The translations under genes and the position numbers were made by a program. A stretch of 64,000 nucleotides of DNA. Source: Bacteroidales bacterium (GTDB lineage Bacteria; Bacteroidota; Bacteroidia; Bacteroidales; UBA932). The stretch lies in contig JAGAIY010000001.1 in the NCBI GenBank assembly GCA_017626355.1, positions 62,001 through 126,000 on the forward strand, given 5' to 3'. A model generated the notes under the pieces. That model made no database searches and was not told the DNA's origin. It saw only the letters and a program-made list of their open reading frames with translations. Below, one piece after another: positions 35,067 to 42,923 of the stretch (positions are counted from its first letter, which is position 1; each line of letters starts with the position of its first letter).

Positions 35067-35456
35067 ATGAAGGACGACATTCTAAATACCCGGTCAGAAG
35101 AACTCAGACAGCAGCCGTTCCGCGTCCCTGAAGGTTACTTCAGGAAGCTTGAGAATGACCTCAGACAACTCGAGGAGCCCGTCAATCGCGGATTCTTCAG
35201 AGTCATCGCCCCATACGCCTCAATGGCAGCCGCCTTCATCATCATGGTCACAGCGGGCACATTCTTCCTGAAAAGCACGACAGAACAGGATGGAATGACA
35301 TATGAGGATTTTCTGGTTCATTCGGACTATGTCCTGTCCGAGAGCTATGACGAACTGGTCAATGTGGTCGAAGCAGAGGAGATTGCAGACGAAGATATAA
35401 TCGAATACCTTATATATACGGGTGTAACCGCAGAAGTTATAGAAATTTCAAAATAA
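35067..35456 (+). CDS. Putative anti-sigma factor (single-span membrane protein)
   Basis: The 129-residue protein starts MKDDILNTRSEELRQQPFRVPEGYF, a short cytoplasmic part with the P.GYF motif seen in proteins next to Bacteroidota sigma factors. One membrane span lies at about 46-68 and an acidic periplasmic tail follows. The frame is open further upstream inside the sigma gene, but the start at 35067 avoids a 47-base overlap. By position and topology it should hold the ECF factor at the membrane. The domain is not a recognisable classical zinc anti-sigma domain. Confidence 0.65.
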   Translation: MKDDILNTRSEELRQQPFRVPEGYFRKLENDLRQLEEPVNRGFFRVIAPYASMAAAFIIMVTAGTFFLKSTTEQDGMTYEDFLVHSDYVLSESYDELVNVVEAEEIADEDIIEYLIYTGVTAEVIEISK

Positions 35457-35465
35457 AAGAAGGAT

Positions 35466-35930
35466 ATGAAGAAATCATTATTCATAATATTGGCAGCCTG
35501 CCTGATATCTTTCAACAGTACCGCATCGGACAGCTGCCAGAAGAAGGGAGAGGACTGGAAACAGAAGATCATGAGCGAGAAGATCGCGTTCTTCACCACT
35601 GAAATAGGCATCACCCCGGAAGAAGGGCAGGCCTTCTGGCCCGTGTACAATCAGGTCAACAAGGAAAATGACGAAGCGATGCGTCAGATCTTCAAAAGCT
35701 ACAAGGCCCTTGCGGAAGCCATTGACGGCAACAGGCCCGAGAGAGAGGTCAAGAGCCTTCTTGATGCATATCTACGTGCCATGGAGCGTCAAAGGGAGCT
35801 TGAAAACATGGCTTCGGACAAATACATGAAGGTACTGCCGGTCGAAAAGGTCGCAAGATTATATCTGGCCGAGGAAAAATTCAGAAGGCAGCAGATACAT
35901 AAGCTGCATGGCGGCAAGAAGCACGACTGA
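35466..35930 (+). CDS. Spy/CpxP-like periplasmic protein
   Basis: The 154-residue product has a signal peptide (MKKSLFIILAACLISFNSTA) and then an all-helical body with ITPEEGQAFWPVYNQVNKEND. This resembles the LTxxQ-type motif of Spy/CpxP stress chaperones and heavy-metal-resistance proteins. The C-terminus is basic and rich in Lys and His. It lies 9 bases after the anti-sigma-like gene, so it is likely the third member and a target or co-regulator of the sigma circuit. Confidence 0.7.
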   Translation: MKKSLFIILAACLISFNSTASDSCQKKGEDWKQKIMSEKIAFFTTEIGITPEEGQAFWPVYNQVNKENDEAMRQIFKSYKALAEAIDGNRPEREVKSLLDAYLRAMERQRELENMASDKYMKVLPVEKVARLYLAEEKFRRQQIHKLHGGKKHD

Positions 35931-35936
35931 CATCCG

Positions 35937-36716
35937 TCAGGCAAAAAGATAGAAATCATGAGTCAGGGAAAGATACTCTTCTGTATACTTTCCCTCATTT
36001 TGTATCGTAAGCATGAGTTCATCAGGCTCCGCACATCTTGCACGACCGAATTCCGCAATGATCCGGCTCGGAGCCTTGCGTGGGACAGTCCTAACACGGA
36101 CAAGCCTGAAAAGATGCAGGCCGCACATACGTGCATGACGGCACAACTGCGCTTCTGTCTCGGAAGGAAGCACCATGGAGATGCGTCCCTCATCCGAAAG
36201 CCGGTGAGAGGCAAAGTCCAGAAGTTCGCGATATGAAAGTCCCGTGGAAGTATGCCGGGCATTGCTGCGCCTCTCCTGAGGAGCCTTAAGGGAATCATCG
36301 AAATATGGAGGATTGGAAAAGATAAGGTCATAACGGACATCCTCATCAAGGCTTTCTGCGAATTCCTCCAATGAAGCCTTACGGGCCCTCAGAAACTCCT
36401 TCCACTGTGATGCGGAGAAATTGGCTTCAGCCTCATCCACCGAAACCTCATCGATATCTATGGCATCGATAATGCACGTCCTTCCTTCCGCATCTCCTTT
36501 ACCGTCCGGACAGGCATCATTGCCAAGTCTCCCTGCAGGATCAAGCCTCTGTGCCGCCATCAAGGCTATGGTTCCAGTACCGGTACCGACATCAAGAAGC
36601 CTCCTGTCTGAAGGCCTGACGGTCATGGCAGCCCCAAGCAGCACCCCATCGGTATTCACCTTCATGGCACTGCGTTCATTGACCACCTCAAACCTCTTGA
36701 ATATGAAAACCCCCAT
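35937..36716 (-). CDS. trmN6: tRNA1(Val) (adenine(37)-N6)-methyltransferase TrmN6/YfiC
   Basis: The 259-residue product begins FKRFEVVNERSAMKVNTDGVLLGAA, characteristic of YfiC. SAM motif I is LLDVGTGTGTIALMAAQR and the catalytic adenine-methylase motif is NPPYF. It uses SAM to methylate A37 of tRNA-Val. An insertion of about 20 residues follows motif I (PAGRLGNDACPDGKGDAEG), longer than in E. coli. Downstream of lolD with a 93-base gap that holds a palindrome. Confidence 0.9.
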   Translation of the reverse strand: MGVFIFKRFEVVNERSAMKVNTDGVLLGAAMTVRPSDRRLLDVGTGTGTIALMAAQRLDPAGRLGNDACPDGKGDAEGRTCIIDAIDIDEVSVDEAEANFSASQWKEFLRARKASLEEFAESLDEDVRYDLIFSNPPYFDDSLKAPQERRSNARHTSTGLSYRELLDFASHRLSDEGRISMVLPSETEAQLCRHARMCGLHLFRLVRVRTVPRKAPSRIIAEFGRARCAEPDELMLTIQNEGKYTEEYLSLTHDFYLFA

Positions 36717-36755
36717 TTCACCTATCTCATTACCTCACAACAACTTACAACTCCA

Positions 36756-36779
36756 CGGGTGCACCCTTCGGAACACCCG
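36756..36779. repeat. CGGGTG-N12-CACCCG palindrome, copy 1
   Basis: CGGGTG (36756-36761) and CACCCG (36774-36779) are separated by 12 bases. A second element with the same arms, spacing and AACACCCGA end lies at 37575-37606. The two flank lolD. Confidence 0.6.
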
Positions 36780-36809
36780 AAAGCCCACAAACCCCTGATA
36801 TCCAGCGAC

Positions 36810-37469
36810 TTATATTTCCGGCAAAAACAACCCATCACGCATAAACAGAGACCTGTCACACATCTTTGCAAGATCCGGATCATGCGTCACTATGACTATG
36901 GTCTGTCCATATTTGTCGCGAAGGGTGAAGAAGAGCTTGTGAAGTTCTTCCTTGGTCTTGGAGTCAAGATTGCCGGAAGGCTCATCCGCAAACAGAACGG
37001 AAGGATCGTTTACGAGCGCCCTAGCAATGGCAACCCTCTGCTGTTCTCCTCCAGAGAGCTGTGACGGCTTATGCGTCAGCCTCTCACCCAAACCGAGATC
37101 TGTCAGCAGGGCCGTCGCTTTTTCCTCAGCTTCTTTTTTCCCCTTCCCCGCAATGAAGGCCGGTATCATCACATTTTCCAAGGCTGTGAATTCAGGAAGC
37201 AGATGATGGAACTGAAAGACGAACCCGATCTTCAGATTACGAAAAGAAGCCAGCTCCTTCGCATTCAGCTTAAGCACGTCCGTACCATCTATGACAAGGG
37301 ATCCGCTGTCCGGAGTCGACAACGTACCTATGATCTGAAGAAGAGTGGACTTACCTGCACCGGAAGCTCCCATTATAGATACCACTTCCGATTTCTCTGC
37401 GCTGAAATCTATTCCTTTCAGCACTTTCAACGCCCCGAAGGACTTTTCAATTCCCTTTGCCTGAATCAT
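36810..37469 (-). CDS. lolD: LolD-like ABC transporter ATP-binding protein
   Basis: The 219-residue product starts [21 protein letters not shown] and has Walker [10 protein letters not shown], signature [16 protein letters not shown] and Walker [14 protein letters not shown], the standard LolD/MacB-type set. It powers release of lipoproteins from the inner membrane with a LolCE-type permease, which is not encoded nearby. Upstream codons to 37544 are open but cross the promoter at 37488-37495, so I reject them. Assignment to LolD rather than another MacB-like ATPase is probable, not certain. Confidence 0.85.
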   Translation of the reverse strand: MIQAKGIEKSFGALKVLKGIDFSAEKSEVVSIMGASGAGKSTLLQIIGTLSTPDSGSLVIDGTDVLKLNAKELASFRNLKIGFVFQFHHLLPEFTALENVMIPAFIAGKGKKEAEEKATALLTDLGLGERLTHKPSQLSGGEQQRVAIARALVNDPSVLFADEPSGNLDSKTKEELHKLFFTLRDKYGQTIVIVTHDPDLAKMCDRSLFMRDGLFLPEI

Positions 37470-37487
37470 AATCCGAATTATCTTCTG

Positions 37488-37495
37488 CAAATGTA
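37488..37495 (-). promoter_or_regulatory. -7 element for lolD
   Basis: The minus strand reads TACATTTG 19 bases before the chosen lolD start, which supports that start over a longer one. Confidence 0.65.
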
Positions 37496-37574
37496 CTATT
37501 TTAAGTGAACAATTAAAACATTTCAGCATCATCCCTCCCGGCACGCAACCCCCTATATATCAAGCACATATAAC

Positions 37575-37606
37575 TTCTCGGGTGAACCAAAAGAAACACC
37601 CGAGAA
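37575..37606. repeat. CGGGTG-N12-CACCCG palindrome, copy 2
   Basis: TTCTCGGGTG (37575-37584) pairs perfectly with CACCCGAGAA (37597-37606) over 12 bases. It shares CGGGTGnACC and AACACCCGA with the copy at 36756-36779. It may also terminate read-through from tRNA-Pro. Confidence 0.65.
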
Positions 37607-37659
37607 TGCGTAACAGACTGGTAATCATGTCGTTACGATGCAGAAGGACGGGTATACAA

Positions 37660-37689
37660 AAAAAGCTGCCAGAAATCTGACAGCTTTTT
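37660..37689 (-). terminator. Terminator downstream of tRNA-Pro
   Basis: AAAAAGCTG and CAGCTTTTT pair, with an inner CAG/CTG pairing and one mismatch. On the minus strand the hairpin ends in a T tract. It lies five bases past the tRNA 3' end. Confidence 0.8.
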
Positions 37690-37693
37690 GAAG

Positions 37694-37767
37694 TCGGGGT
37701 ACTGTGACTCGAACACAGGACCCTCTGGTCCCAAACCAGATGCGCTAGCCAACTGCGCCACACCCCG
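37694..37767 (-). tRNA. tRNA-Pro (UGG)
   Basis: The 74-base cloverleaf reads on the minus strand. The acceptor arms are CGGGGTG and TACCCCG with discriminator A. The D-arm contains GCGCAGTTGGCTAGCGC. The anticodon stem CTGG/CCAG encloses loop TTTGGGA, giving anticodon UGG. The T-arm is CTGTG-TTCGAGT-CACAG. The CCA end is not encoded. A terminator follows directly. Confidence 0.97.
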
Positions 37768-37863
37768 ATTATATTTCCCTTTTGTTTGGGACTGCAAATA
37801 TACGACGAAAAAATAAAAGTGCAAAACTTTTTTAAAAAATTTTGCACTTTTTTATTTTTTAGA

Positions 37864-37935
37864 TCCCCGATCAGGTCGGGAATGACTGTGAAGTCGGGAA
37901 TGGTGACTTCCGTCATAGCCGGCTTGACCGGCTAT
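37864..37935. repeat. Cluster of short palindromes and direct repeats downstream of mdh
   Basis: GTCGGGAATG occurs twice (37875-37884 and 37893-37902). Hairpins are formed by CCCGA/TCGGG, by GAAGTC/GACTTC, and by ATAGCCGG (37915-37922) with CCGGCTAT (37928-37935). The last probably terminates mdh, whose stop is four bases away. The style is that of dispersed intergenic repeats seen in many Bacteroidota genomes. Confidence 0.6.
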
Positions 37936-37938
37936 CTG

Positions 37939-38925
37939 CTAGAGGTTAGGGTTGATGGTCTTCCACTCTGATACTGGCGGGATGATACCGAGAGAGATGA
38001 TCTCATCACGCATAACCTGAAGGTGTGCGTAAGATGCATCGAGAGAAGCGAGCTCCTCTGCAGAACCTGTAACCTCACCGAAGTGAACACCTGTTGCATC
38101 GATCACTGTAGGCATAGCCATGAGAACATTCTGATACTTCTCAGTGTTTACATAGCAGCCTGCTGGCCAGTGGAACTCAGGACCGCCCATAGCAGCCTGG
38201 ATCATGAGAACTGACTGATAAGCCGGGCTCTGGAATGAAGAACGGCCACGGAGCTTGATGATGTTTGAACCACCCTGAACAGTAGCATGCTTGATCTCAG
38301 CCCACTTGTCCTCAGGAATATTGTACTCTGCGAGAGGCTTGCCGTCAACTGTAATCTTGGAAGCGAATACAGCCATTGCCTCACCATGACCACCGTAAGT
38401 ACGAGCGTTCTCTACCTTGTACTGAGGTACGCCGAGCTCCTTAGCGATCGCTGACTGGAGACGTGTAGAGTCGAGGGCAGCAAGTGAAGTAAGCTGGCTT
38501 GGCTTGAGACCTGAACGGATGAGAGCTGTAAGAGCAGTCACGTCAGCAGGGTTGAAGATTACCACCACATGGTTTACATCAGGACAATACTTTCTGATGT
38601 TGTCACCGAATTCAGCAGCGATCTGGCAGTTGCCCTTAAGAAGATCCTCACGGGTCATACCCTCCTTACGAGGAGCTCCACCTGATGAAATGATGTACTT
38701 TGCGCCTGTGAAAGCCTCTTCAGGATCAGTTGTCCATGTGATGTTGGCACCCTCGAATGCACAGTGATAAAGTTCCTCTGCAACACCGTTCACGCCTGGA
38801 CCATAAATGTCATAAAGGCAGATGTTTGGAGTGAGGCCGAGCATGAGAGCTGTCTGAGCCATGTTTGATCCGATAGCGCCGCCGGCACCTACGATCACGA
38901 GCTTGTCGTTAGTCAAAAATTCCAT
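37939..38925 (-). CDS. mdh: Malate dehydrogenase
   Basis: The 328-residue product has the NAD-binding LVIVGAGGAIGSNMAQTAL, the active-site loop SSGGAPRKEGMTREDLLKGN, VIFNPADVTA and the catalytic His region NARTYGGHGEAMAVF. It interconverts malate and oxaloacetate; in anaerobic Bacteroidales it works in the reductive branch to fumarate and succinate/propionate. It belongs to the lactate/malate dehydrogenase family but departs from E. coli Mdh in the C-terminal half, as in other Bacteroidetes. It is monocistronic. Confidence 0.92.
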   Translation of the reverse strand: MEFLTNDKLVIVGAGGAIGSNMAQTALMLGLTPNICLYDIYGPGVNGVAEELYHCAFEGANITWTTDPEEAFTGAKYIISSGGAPRKEGMTREDLLKGNCQIAAEFGDNIRKYCPDVNHVVVIFNPADVTALTALIRSGLKPSQLTSLAALDSTRLQSAIAKELGVPQYKVENARTYGGHGEAMAVFASKITVDGKPLAEYNIPEDKWAEIKHATVQGGSNIIKLRGRSSFQSPAYQSVLMIQAAMGGPEFHWPAGCYVNTEKYQNVLMAMPTVIDATGVHFGEVTGSAEELASLDASYAHLQVMRDEIISLGIIPPVSEWKTINPNL

Positions 38926-38964
38926 AATTGTCTATAGTGTTTAGTATTTGTAATCAAATCTTGG

Positions 38965-38972
38965 CAAATATA
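38965..38972 (-). promoter_or_regulatory. -7 element for mdh
   Basis: The minus strand reads TATATTTG 40 bases before mdh. A second minus-strand match, TATCTTTG, lies at 39065-39072 and could give a longer transcript. Confidence 0.6.
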
Positions 38973-39074
38973 ATAAAATATGTTGACTTTCGACAGGTTA
39001 TCCGGAATAATTACCACGATACCGGAAAGATTGCCTATAAGCCTGCATTAAAGGGCTGTTCCGGCAAAGATAAT

Positions 39075-39105
39075 TTTCGGATATTAAAAGTCTTTATTAT
39101 ATTTG
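39075..39105 (+). promoter_or_regulatory. Promoter of the leader and phosphopantetheinyl transferase gene
   Basis: TATATTTG at 39098-39105 is an exact -7 element. TTTC at 39075-39078 sits 19 bases upstream as a -33-like box. The next annotated ATG is 240 bases away, so the transcript has a long leader. Confidence 0.65.
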
Positions 39106-39112
39106 CAGCCTG

Positions 39113-39345
39113 AAACATAGATTTTTAAGACAGTGGAACCTCCCAGTCCAATAATTACAGATCATAAAATCGTGGCGGATCAGACATCTGACGATCCGTT
39201 GTCCAACAATATTTATATGATTATGGGTGATACCTCCGGCGAAAGTCAGGAGGGATTTGTCGTGTGTGCATGGTCTGCACGCACCGGCTTGTCGTATGTA
39301 GGACGTCCGGGTTCCATGAGATCATAAATCGAACATATATATTTT
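39113..39345 (+). ncRNA. Candidate structured 5' leader upstream of the phosphopantetheinyl transferase gene
   Basis: The 420-base gap between mdh and the transferase gene contains back-to-back promoters and then this transcribed segment. It can fold several local hairpins. CGGATC (39176-39181) pairs with GATCCG (39193-39198). CCTCC (39233-39237) pairs with GGAGG (39249-39253). GTGTGTGCA (39262-39270) pairs with TGCACGCAC (39276-39284) over a TGGTC loop. I do not recognise a known riboswitch class. It may instead be a small coding region (see next entry). Confidence 0.35.
39133..39327 (+). CDS. Possible small protein (64 residues), no recognised family
   Basis: A GTG-started frame within the leader would encode 64 residues, soluble, with no signal peptide or membrane span and no motif I recognise. 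It begins about 28 bases after the -7 element and ends 18 bases before the transferase gene, spacing that would suit a two-gene operon. The same bases form stable hairpins, so coding is uncertain. Confidence 0.25.
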   Translation: MEPPSPIITDHKIVADQTSDDPLSNNIYMIMGDTSGESQEGFVVCAWSARTGLSYVGRPGSMRS

Positions 39346-39981
39346 ATGGCACTATATTTAAGAAAGAAATTAGACAACAAGGCGGAAATTGCCGTATGGC
39401 AGGTCACAGAGACTGAAGAAGAGCTGAAGAGCCTCAGTTCAGTCCCTACCGACGAGATGGAAGAGATCTCTCTTTACAGGACCGAAAGCCACAGAAGGCA
39501 GAAGCTGGCAGTCAGGGCTCTCCTCAATGAGGTTTTCGAGGAGAAGATGTATCTGAACCACCACGACAACGGCCAGCCTTATCTGGAAAACTGCATCACA
39601 AACATCAGCATCACACATACTGACAAGTATGTGGCCATCATCATCCACGACGAGGAAGAACTCGGAATCGACATCGAGTCGCTTGACAGAGACTTCTCTG
39701 CCGTGGAGAAGAAAGCTCTTTCAGAGGATGAGATCGACGACCTCGAGAAGGAGAAGAGGAACGAGCAGCTCGCGATCTACTGGTGCGCGAAGGAAGCCAT
39801 CTTCAAGAGAATGTCACAGAACCGCGTAGACTTCGCCGAGCAGATCGAAGTGGAGAAGTTCAACCTCAAGAAAGAGGGCGAACTGGAAGCCACATTCATC
39901 CATAAGGACGAGCATGAGGAGGAATTCGAGCTTGAATACATGATCTTCGACCGTCATGTCCTCGTTTGGCTCGTCGGCTAG
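39346..39981 (+). CDS. 4'-phosphopantetheinyl transferase superfamily protein
   Basis: The 211-residue product carries the Sfp-type motifs: ISITHTDKYVAIII, LGIDIESLDRDF (magnesium ligands Asp and Glu) and the IYWCAKEAIFK box with W.KEA. It transfers 4'-phosphopantetheine from CoA to a serine on a carrier protein. The length and the pseudo-dimeric layout resemble Sfp rather than AcpS. The C-terminal 50 residues are very rich in Glu and Lys. A strong terminator follows, so it ends the transcript. Confidence 0.88.
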   Translation: MALYLRKKLDNKAEIAVWQVTETEEELKSLSSVPTDEMEEISLYRTESHRRQKLAVRALLNEVFEEKMYLNHHDNGQPYLENCITNISITHTDKYVAIIIHDEEELGIDIESLDRDFSAVEKKALSEDEIDDLEKEKRNEQLAIYWCAKEAIFKRMSQNRVDFAEQIEVEKFNLKKEGELEATFIHKDEHEEEFELEYMIFDRHVLVWLVG

Positions 39982-40015
39982 CCATTTTGGAAAGATTAAA
40001 ATTTATTAATATCGT

Positions 40016-40049
40016 AAAACCCTGTCAATCAGAAGATTGTCAGGGTTTT
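40016..40049 (+). terminator. Terminator after the phosphopantetheinyl transferase gene
   Basis: AAAACCCTG-t-CAATC pairs with GATTG-t-CAGGGTTTT over an AGAA loop, giving 14 pairs with one T-T mismatch. The arm ends in TTTT followed by GTTTAT. Confidence 0.9.
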
Positions 40050-40107
40050 GTTTATATTGTTGATAACTTTTTGCATGCCGACTATATGAAGATTACATAT
40101 ATCTGAT

Positions 40108-40115
40108 TATCTTTG
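40108..40115 (+). promoter_or_regulatory. -7 element for nrdD
   Basis: TATCTTTG is an exact TAnnTTTG, 64 bases before the nrdD start. A TTTG exists upstream but 34 bases away, too far for a normal -33 box. Confidence 0.65.
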
Positions 40116-40178
40116 CTACCCGGTTGCAGGAAAATCTTCCGGATCATCAGTTCACAGATTAAACACAAGTTCAGAAAT

Positions 40179-42386
40179 ATGGTAAAGCACGTTGTAAAGC
40201 GCGACGGCAGGGTCGTGATTTTCGATAACAGAAAGATCGTTGACGCCATTCTCAAGGCAATGAATGTCACAGAAGAGGGCGAGGATATAGTACTTGCAGC
40301 GGAGATCGCATCGGCTATATCCAAGATAAATGTAGACAACATGAGCGTGGAGGACATCCAGGACCAGGTGGAGAACGAGCTCATGAACAGTCCGCGCAAG
40401 GAGGTGGCCAAGAAATACATCGCATACCGCAACCAGAGAAACCTTGCCCGCAAGGCCAAGTCACGCGAAATATTTCAGGAGATCATAGACGCCCAGGCTA
40501 CTGAAATCACAAGGGAAAACGCCAACATGAATGCCGACACTCCTGCCGGCATGATGATGAAGTTCGCCTCGGAGTCGACAAAGTCCTATGTGGACGAATG
40601 TCTGCTGTCCGACGATGTAAAGGAAGCTGTGAAGAACAATTACATCCACATCCATGACAAGGACTACTACCCTACCAAGAGCCTTACCTGCATCCAGCAC
40701 CCTCTGGACAAGATCCTCGAAGACGGATTCTTCGCCGGACACGGAGAGTCACGCCCTGCCAAGAGGATAGAGACCGCCAGCATCCTCGGCTGCATATCCA
40801 TGGAGACCGTACAGAACGAGATGCACGGAGGTCAGGCCATCCCTGCCTTCGACTTCTACATGGCCCCGTTCGTAAGAAAGTCCTTCCAGGAAGAACTCGA
40901 CAAGATCGGAGACATCAACGGAGAGGACTACACCAGACTTTACGATGTGAAGATCGACGACTACATCAAGCGCAATCTCGTAGGCATACAGGGTGACGAC
41001 AGGATCATCCAGCATGCCATAAACATGACCGTAAGCCGCGTACATCAGTCAATGGAGGCCTTCGTGCACAACATGAACTCCATCCATTCACGCGGAGGCA
41101 ACCAGGTGGTATTCAGCTCAATAAACTATGGAACCGACACATCTGCCGAGGGACGCTGCGTCATCCGCGAGATCCTCAACACAACATACGAAGGTGTCGG
41201 AAACGGCTCGACAGCCATCTTCCCTATCCAGATATGGAAGAAAAAACGCGGAGTCAGCTACCTTCCTGAGGACCGCAACTACGACCTTTACAAATTTGCA
41301 TGCAAGGTGTCTGCACGCCGTTTCTTCCCTAACTTCGTGAATCTGGATGCTCCGTACAACCAGCATGAACTCTGGAAGGCCGACGACCCTAAGAGATATC
41401 AGTGGGAGGTTGCGACCATGGGCTGCCGCACAAGAGTATTCGAAAACCGCTTCGGACCTAAGACATCGATCGGAAGAGGAAACCTCTCGTTCACTACAAT
41501 AAACATAGTGAAGCTTGCCATCGAATGCATGGGTATCGAGAACCGTGAGGACAGGATACATGAGTTCTTCCAGAAGCTTGACCGTACCCTCGAGATTGCG
41601 GCAAAGCAGCTTAACGAAAGGTTCAATTTCCAGAAGACCGCTCTCAAGAAGCAGTTCCCTCTCCTGATGGGAGCGCTCTGGCTCGACAGCGACAAGCTCA
41701 ATGATAACGACACTATAGAATCCGTAATCAACCACGGAACCCTCGGAATCGGCTTTATCGGCCTTGCCGAGACCCTGATAGCCCTTATAGGCAAGCACCA
41801 TGGAGAATCAGCTGAGGCTCAGGAACTTGGACTTCGCATCGTGACATTCATGAGAAGCAAGGTGAACGAGTTCTGCGAAACATACAAGCATAACTACAGC
41901 GTACTCGCCACTCCGGCAGAAGGTCTTGCAGGACGCTTCACCCGTGGAGACAAGAAAAAGTTCGGAATAATACCGGGAGTGACAGACAAGGACTATTACA
42001 CAAACTCCAACCATGTTCCAGTATACTACAAATGTACTCCTAAACACAAGGCCGAAATAGAAGGCCCTTATCATGCACTTACAGGCGGAGGACATATCTT
42101 CTACGTGGAAATCGACGGTGACGCGACACACAATCCTGAGGCTATCATGAACATAGTCGACCTCATGGACAAATACGATATAGGATATTGCTCAGTCAAC
42201 CATAACCGCAACCGCTGCATGGACTGCGGATATGAAAACGCCAAGGAGAATCTGAAGAAATGCCCTCACTGCGGAGGTGAGAACATCGACAAGCTCCAGC
42301 GCATCACAGGCTATCTTGTAGGAACTACCAGCCGCTGGAACAGCGGAAAGCTCGCAGAGCTCCGTGACCGCGTGGTGCACGAATAA
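40179..42386 (+). CDS. nrdD: Anaerobic ribonucleoside-triphosphate reductase NrdD
   Basis: From this start the protein has 735 residues. An N-terminal ATP-cone begins KHVVKRDGRVVIFDNRKIVDAI. The catalytic domain has HIHDKDYYPTKSLTC and NHNRNRCMDCGY with CPHCGG, forming the zinc site. The glycyl-radical loop near the C-terminus is RITGYLVGTTSRWNSGKLAEL. It makes deoxyribonucleotides without oxygen. Codons upstream to 40113 are open but lie in the promoter, and the start MVKHVVKRDGR fits the family. Its activase NrdG is encoded convergently 16 bases away, not in the same operon. Confidence 0.96.
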   Translation: MVKHVVKRDGRVVIFDNRKIVDAILKAMNVTEEGEDIVLAAEIASAISKINVDNMSVEDIQDQVENELMNSPRKEVAKKYIAYRNQRNLARKAKSREIFQEIIDAQATEITRENANMNADTPAGMMMKFASESTKSYVDECLLSDDVKEAVKNNYIHIHDKDYYPTKSLTCIQHPLDKILEDGFFAGHGESRPAKRIETASILGCISMETVQNEMHGGQAIPAFDFYMAPFVRKSFQEELDKIGDINGEDYTRLYDVKIDDYIKRNLVGIQGDDRIIQHAINMTVSRVHQSMEAFVHNMNSIHSRGGNQVVFSSINYGTDTSAEGRCVIREILNTTYEGVGNGSTAIFPIQIWKKKRGVSYLPEDRNYDLYKFACKVSARRFFPNFVNLDAPYNQHELWKADDPKRYQWEVATMGCRTRVFENRFGPKTSIGRGNLSFTTINIVKLAIECMGIENREDRIHEFFQKLDRTLEIAAKQLNERFNFQKTALKKQFPLLMGALWLDSDKLNDNDTIESVINHGTLGIGFIGLAETLIALIGKHHGESAEAQELGLRIVTFMRSKVNEFCETYKHNYSVLATPAEGLAGRFTRGDKKKFGIIPGVTDKDYYTNSNHVPVYYKCTPKHKAEIEGPYHALTGGGHIFYVEIDGDATHNPEAIMNIVDLMDKYDIGYCSVNHNRNRCMDCGYENAKENLKKCPHCGGENIDKLQRITGYLVGTTSRWNSGKLAELRDRVVHE

Positions 42387-42402
42387 CACGAATAAGCGGA
42401 AT

Positions 42403-42906
42403 CTACTTATAAGGAATAACGGAGACGGTACCGGCAACGGTATCGTCTTCTTCTTTTGTCAGATGGATGATCCGCTGGTTTGAGCTGCCGCGGAAATGAA
42501 GGTCGGGATCACGAAGGGACTCGACGAAAGGGCCGTCCACCAAGGTATCAATATATGGAAGTATCTGCCTGAGACGCTCATCAGCAAGGATTTCCTCATA
42601 TGTAAAACCGGTATAGCACCATATATTCTTGCCGGTCTCTCCCTTTATGCGACGAGCCAGTTCCGTGAAAGCCTCCACCTGATAGAGAGGATCTCCACCT
42701 GAAAAGGTGACATTGGAGAACTCATCGGCCTTTATCACTTCAAGTATCTCATCGACAGACACTTCCCTTCCACCCTGGAAATCCCAGGACTGGGGATTGT
42801 GACAGCCGGGGCAATGATGGGCGCATCCCGCACAATAGACCGATGTGCGGAAGCCCGGGCCATCTGCCATGGTTTCTTCCAATATATCAAGTATTCTGAT
42901 CTTCAT
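42403..42906 (-). CDS. nrdG: Anaerobic ribonucleotide reductase-activating protein NrdG
   Basis: The 167-residue radical-SAM protein has the CxxxCxxC cluster motif as CAHHCPGC (Cys28, Cys32, Cys35) in GPGFRTSVYCAG, followed by NPQSWDF and the GGDPL motif. It uses SAM and a [4Fe-4S] cluster to put the glycyl radical on NrdD. Orientation is opposite to nrdD, so the two 3' ends face each other across 16 bases without an obvious terminator. Confidence 0.95.
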   Translation of the reverse strand: MKIRILDILEETMADGPGFRTSVYCAGCAHHCPGCHNPQSWDFQGGREVSVDEILEVIKADEFSNVTFSGGDPLYQVEAFTELARRIKGETGKNIWCYTGFTYEEILADERLRQILPYIDTLVDGPFVESLRDPDLHFRGSSNQRIIHLTKEEDDTVAGTVSVIPYK

Positions 42907-42923
42907 AACCGACGCATAAATAA

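Noticed and set aside
37560..37916. 118-codon minus-strand frame
   Set aside because: It reads straight through tRNA-Pro, its terminator and the palindromes near mdh. Such frames are artefacts of tRNA and repeat DNA.
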